Positions 18,967-27,403 of a stretch of DNA of 57,681 bases are shown here, piece after piece. The position numbers were made by a program, and so were the translations under genes. The notes beneath the pieces were generated by a model. That model ran no database searches and was not told the origin of the DNA. It was given only the letters and a program-made list of their open reading frames with translations. The stretch comes from Prevotella sp. UBA3776. GTDB taxonomy: Bacteria > Bacteroidota > Bacteroidia > Bacteroidales > Bacteroidaceae. Numbering within the stretch: the stretch's first letter is position 1; every line of letters begins with the position of its first letter. Location: contig DFFM01000027.1 in NCBI GenBank assembly GCA_002369515.1, positions 5,652 to 63,332 of the forward strand, written 5' to 3'.

Positions 18967-20520
18967 CTATTTTGTTACACGTTCAAGCCATTTCACCATG
19001 CCGAACATCACAGCCATGGAAATGACGCAAACGGCAAGGAACACCGTCCAGCATACCCAGATGGGGTACTCGTTGTAGATGAGCGGACCAATCCAGAGCA
19101 GACCGTTGCCCACAGCCGTTGCTCCTAGCCACAGGCCCTGGCAAAGGCCTTGCAGATGCTTGGGCGCCACCTTCGACACGAACGAGAGACCCAATGGCGA
19201 AATGAACAGCTCGGCAGTTGTAAGGAAGAAATAGGTGACGATGAGCACCCACGGCCCAGCCTTCAGACCTGCCTTTGCAGAATCGGAGAGGGCTGTGAAC
19301 TCGGTGGCCGACGGATAGCCCTGCGTCGAGGAATAAACGGCCAGGAAGAGATAAGCGATGCCGGCGATACCCATGCCGTAGGCAATCTTCCGGGGCGTGG
19401 AAATGGGGTTGCCACGCTTGGTGAGCCAGCTGAAGAGCCACATCACCACAGGAGTGAGCACGATGACGAAGAAGGGGTTCACAGCCTGCCAGATTTCGGG
19501 AGCGATGGACTCGGTGGTCACAAAGTCGCGGGCGAAGAACGAAAGCGACTGCCCGTTCTGATGGAACGAGAACCAGAAGAACACGGCAATGCCCAACACG
19601 GCAAAGAGTGCATACATGCGCTGCTTGATTTCCTTGGCCATGGTTTGCTTCTCCTGCTCGGTGTATTCCTGAGCCACTGCAGCTTCTTTCTTGCCCGGCG
19701 TGGGGAACAGGTGCTTGGAAAGGAGGAAGATGGCAAGCGAGATGAGCATGGTCACCACCGAGGCAATGAACGAGTAGTGTATGCCGGTGTTGAAGATGTC
19801 GAGATACTGGGTGCAGAAAGCGCTCAGGTCGGCGGTGTCGCCACCCACCTTGGTCACCAGTTCGGTGAGGTTCTGCATGTCGTTGGCCGAAATGTTGCCC
19901 GAGATGAACTCATGGCACAGTTTGGGCAGGTCGGCATTGTAGGCCAGCCCATGTGAGTTGAGCCACCAACTGCGCAGCAGAGGAGCCACAAAGGGAGCCA
20001 CAAGGGCGCCGACATTGATGAAAACGTAGAAAATCTGGAATCCGGCGTCGCGCTGTCCCTGCGCCCACTTCAGCCGTTCGGGGCCTTGCTTGGCGGCGTC
20101 AGCCTCGAAGTTGTCGTACATCTGTCCGACGATGGCCTGCAGGTTGCCCTTGAAGAGACCGTTGCCGCAGGCAATGAGCGCCAGTGCGAACACGGTGAAT
20201 GGCAGCAGCCACGAAATGTTCTCGGGCGTTGCCAGCACGGGAATGGCAAGCAGCACGTATCCGGCAGCCATGATGATGAGCCCCCAGGCGATGGTGCCTT
20301 TGTAATTCTGAGTGCGGTCGGCAATGATGCCGCCCACGAGGCTCAGCACATAGATGGCCGTGAGGAACATGGCGGCAATGAAACCGCTCTGACCGTCGGA
20401 TAGACCGAATTTGGAACACAAGAAGAGAGCCAGCACGGCATTCATGATGTAGTAGCCGAAACGCTCGCCCATGTTGCTGAGAGCTGCCAGCAGCAGCCCT
20501 TTGGGATGATTTTTGAACAT
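18967..20520 (-). CDS. Proton-dependent oligopeptide transporter, POT family (MFS)
   Basis: A 517-aa polytopic protein with about 12-14 hydrophobic segments. The N-terminus reads LSNMGERFGYYIMNAVLALF, the POT signature region, followed by GGIIADR and GNGLFKGNLQAIVGQMYD. POT proteins import di- and tripeptides with protons. The usual ExxERFxYY motif has two glutamates; here the first position is asparagine (N-M-G-E-R-F), so one proposed proton-coupling residue is missing. This may be ordinary for the Bacteroidetes subgroup. Between TM6 and TM8 there is a hydrophilic stretch (EYTEQEKQTMAKEIKQ). It is the last gene of a minus-strand set: lipoprotein, LysM protein, barrel, transporter. Only 11 bases separate it from the barrel gene, so co-transcription is likely. 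Confidence 0.9.
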   Translation of the reverse strand: MFKNHPKGLLLAALSNMGERFGYYIMNAVLALFLCSKFGLSDGQSGFIAAMFLTAIYVLSLVGGIIADRTQNYKGTIAWGLIIMAAGYVLLAIPVLATPENISWLLPFTVFALALIACGNGLFKGNLQAIVGQMYDNFEADAAKQGPERLKWAQGQRDAGFQIFYVFINVGALVAPFVAPLLRSWWLNSHGLAYNADLPKLCHEFISGNISANDMQNLTELVTKVGGDTADLSAFCTQYLDIFNTGIHYSFIASVVTMLISLAIFLLSKHLFPTPGKKEAAVAQEYTEQEKQTMAKEIKQRMYALFAVLGIAVFFWFSFHQNGQSLSFFARDFVTTESIAPEIWQAVNPFFVIVLTPVVMWLFSWLTKRGNPISTPRKIAYGMGIAGIAYLFLAVYSSTQGYPSATEFTALSDSAKAGLKAGPWVLIVTYFFLTTAELFISPLGLSFVSKVAPKHLQGLCQGLWLGATAVGNGLLWIGPLIYNEYPIWVCWTVFLAVCVISMAVMFGMVKWLERVTK

Positions 20521-20531
20521 AGTAATGGTAT

Positions 20532-21329
20532 TTAAGATTTTGGTTTTGATTTTTTCTTTGTGCGGAAGATGTCACGCAGGTAGGTGGCCTTGATGATGAT
20601 GTTGCGATGGTTGGAGGCGCCGAAATTGTCGCGCTTGGAATCGTGGTAGATGTTGCCCAGTCCGTAGTAATAGCGGGCCTCCAGAATGAAGTGCCCCACC
20701 TTGGGGTGGCTGTATTCCAAACCTGCACCGACAGCGATTCCGTAGTCGAACTTCAGCTGCACGGCCATGGTGTCTTGGTCGATGAGCTGGCTGACGCGGT
20801 CCATTTTGTTGCGCTTGTCGAGTTCGAAGTTCATCTTGGTTTTCTCGCCCAGGCAATAGCCAAACTGAGGACCAGCCTGGATGAAGAACTGCAATCCTTT
20901 CTGCTCACGCCCCCACCCCAGCCTGGCCAACAGCGGAACCTGCAGATAACTGATGTTGCGCTGGTATTCTTCGGGAAGTCCGGTGGTTTCGTTGATGACG
21001 GGGTTTTCGTTGTAGTCGATGATGTTTTCGCTCCATCCCAGCTGGTTGAAGTTGAACTCAGCCTGCAGTGCGCACACGGTGCTGAAATATTTCTCACATG
21101 TGTAGCGAATGGTTCCACCGAAAGTGATGCCATGGTGCATCTTCTGCGTCACCTTGGGCAAGAAACGCATGTCGTTGAGCGAGTAGCCTCCGTTGACACC
21201 AATGGCCAGGTCGGAACGGTAGTCGCCAATCTGCGCCTTGGCAGCGAAAGCCGTCAGCACAAAAAGGAGGACAACCATTGGGCGTTGGCCAATGACCATT
21301 GGGCGCATATCATTAAAGAGATTCTTCAT
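20532..21329 (-). CDS. PorT-like outer membrane beta-barrel protein
   Basis: A 265-aa predicted 8-stranded barrel with a signal peptide ending TAFAAKA. Alternating strands include NGGYSLNDMRF, GITFGGTIRYT, LQAEFNFNQLGW, YLQVPLLARLGWG, FFIQAGPQFGYCLG and FILEARYYYGLGNIY, the pattern of the 'porin family / PorT' barrels of Bacteroidetes. PorT itself is a type IX secretion component, but many family members are not, so the name is only a family label. The N-terminus is odd: before the hydrophobic core there are two related copies encoded by a repeated CCAATGG/GGCCAA motif (MRPMVIGQRPMVV), so the true start could be one of the inner methionines. Five bases separate it from the upstream LysM gene. 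Confidence 0.8.
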   Translation of the reverse strand: MKNLFNDMRPMVIGQRPMVVLLFVLTAFAAKAQIGDYRSDLAIGVNGGYSLNDMRFLPKVTQKMHHGITFGGTIRYTCEKYFSTVCALQAEFNFNQLGWSENIIDYNENPVINETTGLPEEYQRNISYLQVPLLARLGWGREQKGLQFFIQAGPQFGYCLGEKTKMNFELDKRNKMDRVSQLIDQDTMAVQLKFDYGIAVGAGLEYSHPKVGHFILEARYYYGLGNIYHDSKRDNFGASNHRNIIIKATYLRDIFRTKKKSKPKS

Positions 21330-21334
21330 CCCGC

Positions 21335-22759
21335 TTAGAAGTTAATGAGTACGATACTGTGGTTGGGGGCATAGTGGACGAAGGTGAGCTGACGGTTTTG
21401 CATTCCTCCACCCTTAGCCGCACGTTTGAAGTTGAACATTGTCTGGATGGGTTTGTGGTTCGACTCGGCCTTGGTGGCGTTGAAGCTCTTGCCGCGCTCG
21501 TGCAGTCCCGAGAGGAAGAAGTAAGCCTGGTCGAATCCCGTCAGTCCGAACCTTGGCAAAGCGTACATCATGTCGGCCTTGAACCACCGCTGATACTGTC
21601 CTTCGATGCTGAGCGTTTTGTCAGAGAGGGGATCGCGGTAGAAGGTGGAGGGAATGTAGGTGTCGTACTTGTGGAAATACTCCTGATACACCTTGGTGTA
21701 CATCAGCCAGTCCGTATAGCCAAAGAGCGAAATGCCTATGCCGGGCACCTGGTTGGTGAGACGGTCGAGCCGTCGCAGTGTGCTGTTGAGTTCGGGCGAA
21801 CGTCCCGTGTTCAGAATGACGATGTTGGGTTCGGTGCGGCTGAAAGCCTTGCTGAACGCCTCGTCGGACGAGTTGAGGTTGGTCACGTTGTAGCTGATGC
21901 CACGCGCATCCATGATTCGCCGCAGATTCATAGTGAAGATGCCTTTCTGGCTGGTGGAGTCATTGCAATCGACGAACACCGTGTGATGGGCCGGGAATCG
22001 CTCGAGAAACTGCTTGATGGTGGCATCGTTGATGTCGGCGGGTGTTTGGTAAACTTGGTAGATGTAAGGATTCTCCTGCACATCGTTGCCCGATATGGAG
22101 AAAGGAATGACAAGCTTGATGCCGTAGGTGCGCACAAACTCGCTCAGGGGCTTCATCTGTTTGGTGTAGAGCGGGCCGAAGATGATGTCACATTTCGCGG
22201 CTGCCGGGTCGAGCAGCGTCTGGCGTATGTCAGCGTCGATGTTGACGTTCCACGCATGCACATCCACCGACACGCCGTTTTTCTTCAGGCTGTCGCAGGC
22301 CAGGAGCATGCCTCGATAGTATTCCACCATGCGCCGCCCGTCGCCATCGACATCGTGCAGGGGCAACATCACGCCCACACGGATGGCCCGGTTGCGTATG
22401 TCCACGTCGTTCTGAATGCCGCTGGCCTTTGCCAACTGCTCCACGCTGACCGTCTGCGAAGTCTGAAGCGGCGCGTTGGCACCTTTTTGCGCGGGTGTCT
22501 TGCCCCGTTGAGCCAGTTCGGCCGCCGAGAAGGGAATGAAGATGAAGTCGCCCTTCTTCAGCTCGTATCCCGGCGTGTTCATTTCGGGGTTCGCCCTGAT
22601 GAGTTCGTCCACGGTGAGCCCATAATCCTTGGCGATGCCGAAGATGGTTTCCTTGCGCTTCACTTTGTGCATTTCTTTCCACGTGACGCCTTCCTGCGCA
22701 ATGCCTTGCAGCGTAAATGCCACAAGCACTGCCATGAGTGCATATCTCAGATGTTTCAT
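21335..22759 (-). CDS. LysM protein with a periplasmic-binding-protein-like domain
   Basis: A 474-aa protein with signal peptide MKHLRYALMAVLVAFTLQGIA. A single LysM domain follows at residues about 30-77 (HKVKRKETIFGIAKDYGLTV ... YELKKGDFIFIP), which would bind peptidoglycan. Residues about 125-470 resemble the type 1 periplasmic binding fold of branched-chain amino acid receptors (IRVGVMLPLHDVDGDGRRMVE; CDIIFGPLYTKQMKPL; LVIPFSISG). No permease or ATPase genes are near, so this is probably not a classical ABC receptor. LysM plus this fold is common in Bacteroidetes and resembles LpoA-like regulators of wall synthesis, but that link is inference. It is tightly coupled to the downstream barrel gene. 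Confidence 0.85.
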   Translation of the reverse strand: MKHLRYALMAVLVAFTLQGIAQEGVTWKEMHKVKRKETIFGIAKDYGLTVDELIRANPEMNTPGYELKKGDFIFIPFSAAELAQRGKTPAQKGANAPLQTSQTVSVEQLAKASGIQNDVDIRNRAIRVGVMLPLHDVDGDGRRMVEYYRGMLLACDSLKKNGVSVDVHAWNVNIDADIRQTLLDPAAAKCDIIFGPLYTKQMKPLSEFVRTYGIKLVIPFSISGNDVQENPYIYQVYQTPADINDATIKQFLERFPAHHTVFVDCNDSTSQKGIFTMNLRRIMDARGISYNVTNLNSSDEAFSKAFSRTEPNIVILNTGRSPELNSTLRRLDRLTNQVPGIGISLFGYTDWLMYTKVYQEYFHKYDTYIPSTFYRDPLSDKTLSIEGQYQRWFKADMMYALPRFGLTGFDQAYFFLSGLHERGKSFNATKAESNHKPIQTMFNFKRAAKGGGMQNRQLTFVHYAPNHSIVLINF

Positions 22760-22819
22760 TTCTTGCTGATTGTTTTGCTCGTTCTTAAAAATCGGGCTCG
22801 CCCTTCTGCGGGGCTGCTC

Positions 22820-23107
22820 CTACTTTCTCATTTCCCAGTCAACGTCAAACTCGCTGCCCTCGTCGCTCACGCGGATGTCATACACCACGTCCTTGCCGTT
22901 GAGACGGCCCTTGAGCACACCTTTCTTGGGGCTGCCTTTCTCGTCGAGCTGAAACTCGGTCACCTCGAGCGTGTTGCCGTTTCCCTGTTCGTCGCTGACG
23001 ATGGCCTCTTGCACTTTGTCGGCCAGTTTCTCGTCTGACACTATGCAGCCGTTCAGCATCACCAATGCCGAGAAGGCAAACAGAATAGAAATGAAATACT
23101 TTTTCAT
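22820..23107 (-). CDS. Small lipoprotein (95 aa), unknown function
   Basis: A 95-aa protein with lipoprotein signal MKKYFISILFAFSALVMLNGC; the lipobox is LNGC with the cysteine at residue 21. The mature part is charged and mostly beta (VTEFQLDEKGSPKKGVLKGR, VVYDIRVSDEGSEFDVDWE), like a small modular lipoprotein. It is the first gene of the minus-strand envelope set, 60 bases before the LysM gene. A -7-like TACTTTTG (minus strand, 23182-23189) lies upstream. I do not recognise a named family. Confidence 0.75.
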   Translation of the reverse strand: MKKYFISILFAFSALVMLNGCIVSDEKLADKVQEAIVSDEQGNGNTLEVTEFQLDEKGSPKKGVLKGRLNGKDVVYDIRVSDEGSEFDVDWEMRK

Positions 23108-23181
23108 GACCTTATTATGTTTTATTTAAATTGTTTTATTCAAATATGTACGATAGTTTTTTCTTTTCTCTTATTCGGATG

Positions 23182-23189
23182 CAAAAGTA
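23182..23189 (-). promoter_or_regulatory. Candidate -7 box for the minus-strand envelope set
   Basis: CAAAAGTA on the plus strand, that is TACTTTTG followed by C on the minus strand, 75 bases before the lipoprotein start. No -33 at standard spacing is seen. Confidence 0.4.
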
Positions 23190-23265
23190 CGAAATGTTTA
23201 ACAAAATAGCGTCATAATTCCTAAAAAAAATCCCTCCTTTAGCACCAAGTATGAGAAAAAACTCA

Positions 23266-23273
23266 TAAATTTG
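23266..23273 (+). promoter_or_regulatory. Candidate -7 box for the plus-strand lipoprotein
   Basis: TAAATTTG, 37 bases before the ATG at 23310. It matches TAnnTTTG; the -33 region is weak (TTTAG). Confidence 0.5.
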
Positions 23274-23309
23274 TAGCCGTTATCAGTATTTAACCAAAAT
23301 AGCACGAGT

Positions 23310-23819
23310 ATGAAAACAAGAAAAATCGTGACAGGCCTGCTGGCAAGTATGCTCGGCACACTGACAGCCTGCGGCCAACTGGCCAAAATGCCCGAAGGCA
23401 AATTGCTGAACGTTGAATACACCGAAAGCGGCACCATGGCGGGCTTCCAATTCGAAGGGCGCGTCAACACCGGCAAAAACGGCGTGGTGAGAATGGAAGT
23501 CTCCAGCGAGAGCTATGGGCCCGTGGTGAAGAAGAAGGTCAATGCGAATGTGCTGGACGACCTGCGCAAGATCATAGAAGAGGAAAAGATGTACGCCTAC
23601 AAGGAAAACTACCAGCCCTCCTTCGAAGTGTTGGACGGCGAATCGTGGTATTTCAATGCCACCTTCGAGAACGACAAATACATCAGCTCGGGAGGCTCCA
23701 ACGCCTGGCCCGCCGGAAACGGGCTGAAGAGAATCAAGGGCTACTTGCAAAGTCTCATTGGCGACTCAAAACCTGCAGAGGCCAGCAGTGCCGATGAAAC
23801 CGACGAAAACAAAGAATAG
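23310..23819 (+). CDS. Lipoprotein (169 aa), unknown function
   Basis: A 169-aa protein with lipobox LTACG (cysteine at residue 21). The mature domain is a small alpha/beta fold: EYTESGTMAGFQFEGRV, RMEVSSESYGPVVKKKV, a helix LDDLRKIIEEEKMYAYK, a strand pair around SWYFNATFENDKYISSGG and a terminal helix LKRIKGYLQSLIG, followed by an acidic tail (ASSADETDENKE). This layout resembles DUF6438-like Bacteroidetes lipoproteins, but I am not sure. It may be co-transcribed with the ZIP gene, which begins 30 bases downstream. It likely faces the periplasm from the inner or outer membrane. Confidence 0.78.
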   Translation: MKTRKIVTGLLASMLGTLTACGQLAKMPEGKLLNVEYTESGTMAGFQFEGRVNTGKNGVVRMEVSSESYGPVVKKKVNANVLDDLRKIIEEEKMYAYKENYQPSFEVLDGESWYFNATFENDKYISSGGSNAWPAGNGLKRIKGYLQSLIGDSKPAEASSADETDENKE

Positions 23820-23849
23820 CGAACCCTTCATTCAAAGACTTTCCACACT

Positions 23850-24635
23850 ATGCAATATTCCATTCTTACAGCCGGACTGCTCATCCCGCTGCTCGGCACC
23901 ATGCTCGGAGCAGCCTTCGTATTTCTGATGAAGCAGCAAATGTCGGTTCCGCTCCAAAAGTCGCTGCTCGGATTCGCTTCGGGAGTGATGGTGGCCGCCT
24001 CGGTGTGGTCGCTGTTGCTGCCAGCCATCGAACAGTGTGCTGCCGACGGCCGATGGGCGGTGGTGCCGGCAGCCGTCGGTTTTCTGTTGGGCATGGGCTT
24101 TCTGCTGCTCATCGACGAACTGACGCCCCATCTCCACCTGGGCACCGATACGCCCGAAGGCCCCCGCTCCCACCTTTCGCGCACCGCCATGCTCGCCCTT
24201 GCCGTCACCATACACAACCTGCCCGAGGGCATGGCTGTGGGAGTGGTGCTTGCCGGAGCTTGGAACGGCACCGCCGGCATCACCCTGGCCAGTGCAATAG
24301 CGGTATCCGTGGGCATTGCCATACAGAACGTTCCCGAGGGAGCCATCATTTCCATGCCCATGCGCGCGGCAGGCAACAGCCGCTGGCGCTCGTTCGCACT
24401 GGGGTCGCTCAGCGGCGCCGTGGAACCAGTGGGAGCCTTGGCCGTGATGCTGCTCTCGTCATGGCTTCTGCCCATACTGCCCTACATGCTTGCATTTGCC
24501 GCTGGCGCCATGATCTACGTCGTCATAGAAGAACTCATTCCCGAAGCATCTTCGGGCCAGCACAGCAACCACAGCACCATTGGCTTTGCGCTCGGTTTCG
24601 TGCTCATGATGGTGCTCGATGTGGTGCTGGGCTGA
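23850..24635 (+). CDS. ZIP family metal transporter
   Basis: A 261-aa protein with eight hydrophobic segments. TM4 and TM5 carry the ZIP metal-binding signatures HNLPEGMAVG (about residues 119-128) and QNVPEGAIIS (about 156-165), and EELIPEAS lies in the last third. The loop before TM4 is histidine-containing (LTPHLHLGTD), as in ZIP variable loops. ZIP proteins move divalent metals, mainly Zn2+ or Fe2+, into the cytoplasm. It sits 30 bases after the lipoprotein gene. The exact metal cannot be told from sequence. The length is typical of bacterial ZupT-like or GufA-like members. Confidence 0.92.
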   Translation: MQYSILTAGLLIPLLGTMLGAAFVFLMKQQMSVPLQKSLLGFASGVMVAASVWSLLLPAIEQCAADGRWAVVPAAVGFLLGMGFLLLIDELTPHLHLGTDTPEGPRSHLSRTAMLALAVTIHNLPEGMAVGVVLAGAWNGTAGITLASAIAVSVGIAIQNVPEGAIISMPMRAAGNSRWRSFALGSLSGAVEPVGALAVMLLSSWLLPILPYMLAFAAGAMIYVVIEELIPEASSGQHSNHSTIGFALGFVLMMVLDVVLG

Positions 24636-24724
24636 CGGTTGACAAACCATCAGCGAATTTGACTGCTCTGTGCAATAACATAAAACAATAAAAATCAACT
24701 GTTTAAACATAAACTCATCAAGCA

Positions 24725-25063
24725 ATGGAAGAATTTAATTGGGCAGAAGAAATTGATGCCGCTGTAACCATTTGCGACACCGAGGGAACCGTGCTCTACA
24801 TGAACCAGCGGTCGCGCAACACGTTTTCGAAAAACGGAGAATCCATGGTGGGAAAGAATCTGATGCCATGCCACAACGAACGTTCACAAGCCATCATTCG
24901 CGACATGATGGAAAACAACCATCCCCACTGCTACACCATCAGCAAAAAAGGTCAGCGGAAACTCATTTTCCAGACGCCATGGCGAAAGGACGGCGAAGTA
25001 AAGGGGCTGGTGGAAATCTCCATCGTCCTGCCCGACGAGATGCCCCACTATGACAGGGGGTGA
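24725..25063 (+). CDS. Stand-alone PAS-domain protein
   Basis: A 112-aa single-domain protein. The fold order fits PAS: ITICDTEGTVLYMNQRS-like start (AAVTICDTEGTVLYMNQRS), a helix ending SKNGESMVGKN, then HNERSQAIIRDMMENN, and two C-terminal strands (KLIFQTPWRKDGEVKGLVEI). No output domain, kinase or DNA-binding part is attached. Such orphan PAS proteins may bind small molecules or partner with a separate kinase; none is nearby. It is cytoplasmic because no signal is present. It is followed by a kilobase without genes. A short spacer (90 bases) separates it from the ZIP gene. Confidence 0.78.
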   Translation: MEEFNWAEEIDAAVTICDTEGTVLYMNQRSRNTFSKNGESMVGKNLMPCHNERSQAIIRDMMENNHPHCYTISKKGQRKLIFQTPWRKDGEVKGLVEISIVLPDEMPHYDRG

Positions 25064-25273
25064 TGGCGGCCACGACTTTCCGTAGGCAGAGAAGACCTTC
25101 CGAAGGTGGATTTTGTCAACATGTTTCGCCAATTTTAACGCAAAATTAACATTATAGAGCGCGCTCAAAGTCAAGAAAAGATTTTCTCGGACACATACGC
25201 GAAAAATGGTGATTTTGCCAAAACGTTGCCAGTCAGCCGTTTACAGAAATGTCACCGCGAGTTGTTTTCGTAT

Positions 25274-25303
25274 CGTCGGGAGATAAAAAAATATCTTCCG
25301 ACG
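25274..25303. repeat. Hairpin of the TCGGAAGATATTTTT family, second copy
   Basis: The arms 25274-25284 and 25293-25303 pair (one G-U). Bases 25285-25302 are the reverse complement of the 18-mer at 9463-9480. Confidence 0.85.
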
Positions 25304-25530
25304 TTATTATTTTTTGGCCGCGACAAAAAGTGTTCTCATTTTGATTTTGAATCACAAAAACTTGCACATTTTTTGAGGTTTGTGCAAGATTTTGTCCTGT
25401 TTTCAGAAAACCGACAAGTCGGAACCACATTAAAAGTCACAAAGAACATGCACAAAAATGCCGTTTTGTGCAAAAACAAACGCTAGAATGAATCTGAACC
25501 CGACAAACACCCCTGTTAATTTTTTTCATA

Positions 25531-25594
25531 ATTATCCGCAATCGTACCACCAAGACGCTGAAAGCGTCCTGATGATGGTTTCTTTGCGGATAAT
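25531..25594. repeat. Nested inverted repeat in the leader region
   Basis: An 11-bp outer stem (25531-25541 with 25584-25594) encloses an inner GACGCT-GAA-AGCGTC hairpin (25554-25568). The inner hairpin and the following CTGATG recur at 55817-55837. Confidence 0.75.
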
Positions 25595-25841
25595 CATTAA
25601 GGTTTTTCATATCCGTTCTCCACTCAAGAACAACGTTCTATGCATCTGTTTTTCACGTTTCAGCGTACATGCCACACTATTGGGGCATTCAGATACTGCG
25701 GCAACAGTCAGGGCGGCGAAAAGCAGAGGTGGCGAAGGTGCAATTCACGATGGAATGGCGAAAAAACTGAATTTTGGGAATGCCGAACCGAGAAAAAAAG
25801 CCCTATAATACCATAGAAGAAAGAAATAAAAGTGGTTTTGT

Positions 25842-25872
25842 TTTGAGAATTGTAAAAATAGCAGTACCTTTG
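25842..25872 (+). promoter_or_regulatory. Promoter of the surface-polymer operon
   Basis: TTTG (25842-25845), 19 bases, TACCTTTG (25865-25872), followed by CA. It is the only good plus-strand promoter I see before 26093 and leaves a leader of about 210 bases, long enough for regulation by antitermination or structure. Confidence 0.72.
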
Positions 25873-26092
25873 CAAGGCAAAGCGCGCGGACAGGCCCATG
25901 AATCTGCGAACCACACTGTTCCCATGCGGAGTGACAGCCCCCTGGCGCATGCGTTTTCGAGGTATGGTATGATGTGCTTCACAGTCGGTTTCCTCCAAAC
26001 AGGGCGTCAATCGACCGTGAGCTATTATTGTGCCCTAAAACGTAAGCGCCATCAACGATTCAGCCTCTCGCCAGCGGTTTGCAGCTACCCAG

Positions 26093-27361
26093 ATGCTTGG
26101 AATAAAAACCTTCCTGAAAAGGAATTTCAACAAACACTTCTTCTATCCCTACGTGTGGGAGCCTATGCTCGACCGGCGGGTAAAGGCGCTCCGGCAGAAA
26201 AAAGTCATCACCGTGGCATTCGTCGCTATGGATGTGGCGATGTGGAAATACCAGGGACTTTACGACTTGCTTCGCCAAGACAAGCGTTTCAGGATTTATG
26301 TGGTCATCTCGCCGTCGGTGAAGTTCAGTCGCGACCAGCAGATAAGGGATGCTCAACGCATGCGCGACTATTTCAAGCAGCACTCCATGCCCTTTGTGGA
26401 CTGGGACATAGAGCACGGCGCAAAACCAACCGACATCAAGAAAACGCTCAATCCCGACATTCTGTTCTACACCCAACCGGGGCAAAAGGTGTTCACCACG
26501 GTCCACTCCTTCCAACATTTCCGCGACAAACTCGTTTGCTATACGCCCTATGGGTTCTACATGCACAAGTCTCCGTATCAGTACAACCGCCCATTCACGC
26601 GAATGGCGTGGAAACTCTACTACCACACCGAGACGCACAAACGGCTGGCCGAGCAGCACGCCGACAATCGTGGACGCAACGTGGTGGTGAGCGGCTATCC
26701 CGCCTACGACCAATATGCAGACAGAAACTTTGAGGACACGTGGAAGATAAAGGACAGAAGGGTGAAACGCATTGTCTGGGCGCCCCACTTCACCATAGCG
26801 GGAGCCATGCTGAAAGGCAGTCAGGCACGGTCGCACTTCCTCACCATGGCCGAGCCGATGTTGCGTCTGGCCCAAAAGTATGAGGGGAAAATCCAGATAG
26901 CCTTCAAACCCCACCCACGGCTGCTGACCGAACTATACAGGCATCCCGACTGGGGAAAACAAAGAGCCGACGCTTATTACGAGCAATGGCAAAACCTAAG
27001 CAACGGCCAGCTCGAAACAGGGCTGTTTGTCGATTTGTTCCACTTTTCGGACGCTTTGATCCACGACTCCAGCTCTTTCGTCATAGACTACGTGTTTTTC
27101 AAGAAGCCCGAGTTTTTCATCTGCGACGATTTGGGCTCATTCATCAGTGAGTCTGATGACATTTCAAGAATGATTTATCGAAGTGTCTATTACGGAACAA
27201 CCGAGCATGAAATCACTGCTTTCATCGACAATGTGGTCATCGGCGGCAACGACCCCTTCAAAGAAACGCGCGAGCACATTCTGAAACAATATTTGCTGCC
27301 GCCGAACGGACGAACGGCCTCCGAAAACATCTATGCCGACCTGTGCAAAGAGCTTTTCTGA
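26093..27361 (+). CDS. CDP-glycerol glycerophosphotransferase family protein (first of two)
   Basis: A 422-aa cytoplasmic or membrane-associated protein. The middle and C-terminal parts match the Glyphos_transf family that builds poly(glycerol-phosphate): IVWAPHFT, a basic/His motif IAFKPHPRLL and FSDALIHDSSSFVIDYVF, where family members bind CDP-glycerol and the phosphate acceptor. The N-terminal third (MDVAMWKYQGLYDLLRQD) is the GT-B acceptor half. The substrate could be CDP-glycerol or CDP-ribitol. The first gene of the operon, it is preceded by the promoter at 25842 and a 210-base leader. A second family member lies at 36085. The start at 26093 is preceded by a weak leader, as is common in this phylum. 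Confidence 0.85.
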   Translation: MLGIKTFLKRNFNKHFFYPYVWEPMLDRRVKALRQKKVITVAFVAMDVAMWKYQGLYDLLRQDKRFRIYVVISPSVKFSRDQQIRDAQRMRDYFKQHSMPFVDWDIEHGAKPTDIKKTLNPDILFYTQPGQKVFTTVHSFQHFRDKLVCYTPYGFYMHKSPYQYNRPFTRMAWKLYYHTETHKRLAEQHADNRGRNVVVSGYPAYDQYADRNFEDTWKIKDRRVKRIVWAPHFTIAGAMLKGSQARSHFLTMAEPMLRLAQKYEGKIQIAFKPHPRLLTELYRHPDWGKQRADAYYEQWQNLSNGQLETGLFVDLFHFSDALIHDSSSFVIDYVFFKKPEFFICDDLGSFISESDDISRMIYRSVYYGTTEHEITAFIDNVVIGGNDPFKETREHILKQYLLPPNGRTASENIYADLCKELF

Positions 27362-27403
27362 GAGTTAGGAGTTTACGAGTTACGAGTTAGGAGTTTAGGA
27401 GTT
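27361..27403 (+). repeat. GAGTTAGGAGTTTA repeat that runs into a start codon
   Basis: Five GAGTTA/GAGTTT units with TTACGAG and TTAGGAG variants fill the spacer and end at the acyltransferase ATG. The unit AGGAGTT supplies a Shine-Dalgarno-like GGAG 6-8 bases before the ATG. Confidence 0.75.

Larger units (their letters stand above)
25064..26092. other. Gene-free kilobase upstream of the polymer operon
   Basis: No credible gene in about 1030 bases. Visible content: a hairpin at 25274-25303 (11-bp stem with one G-U pair, A-rich loop) from the TCGGAAGATATTTTT family; an inverted repeat ATTATCCGCAA/TTGCGGATAAT (25531-25541 with 25584-25594) enclosing a small hairpin GACGCTGAAAGCGTC (25554-25568); the operon promoter at 25842-25872; then a leader of about 210 bases. 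Small frames here lack protein character. Confidence 0.6.

Noticed and set aside
25774..26733. 319-aa frame overlapping the first polymer gene
   Set aside because: A different frame over the CDP-glycerol transferase start, crossing the promoter; Arg/Ala/Gly-rich shadow composition.
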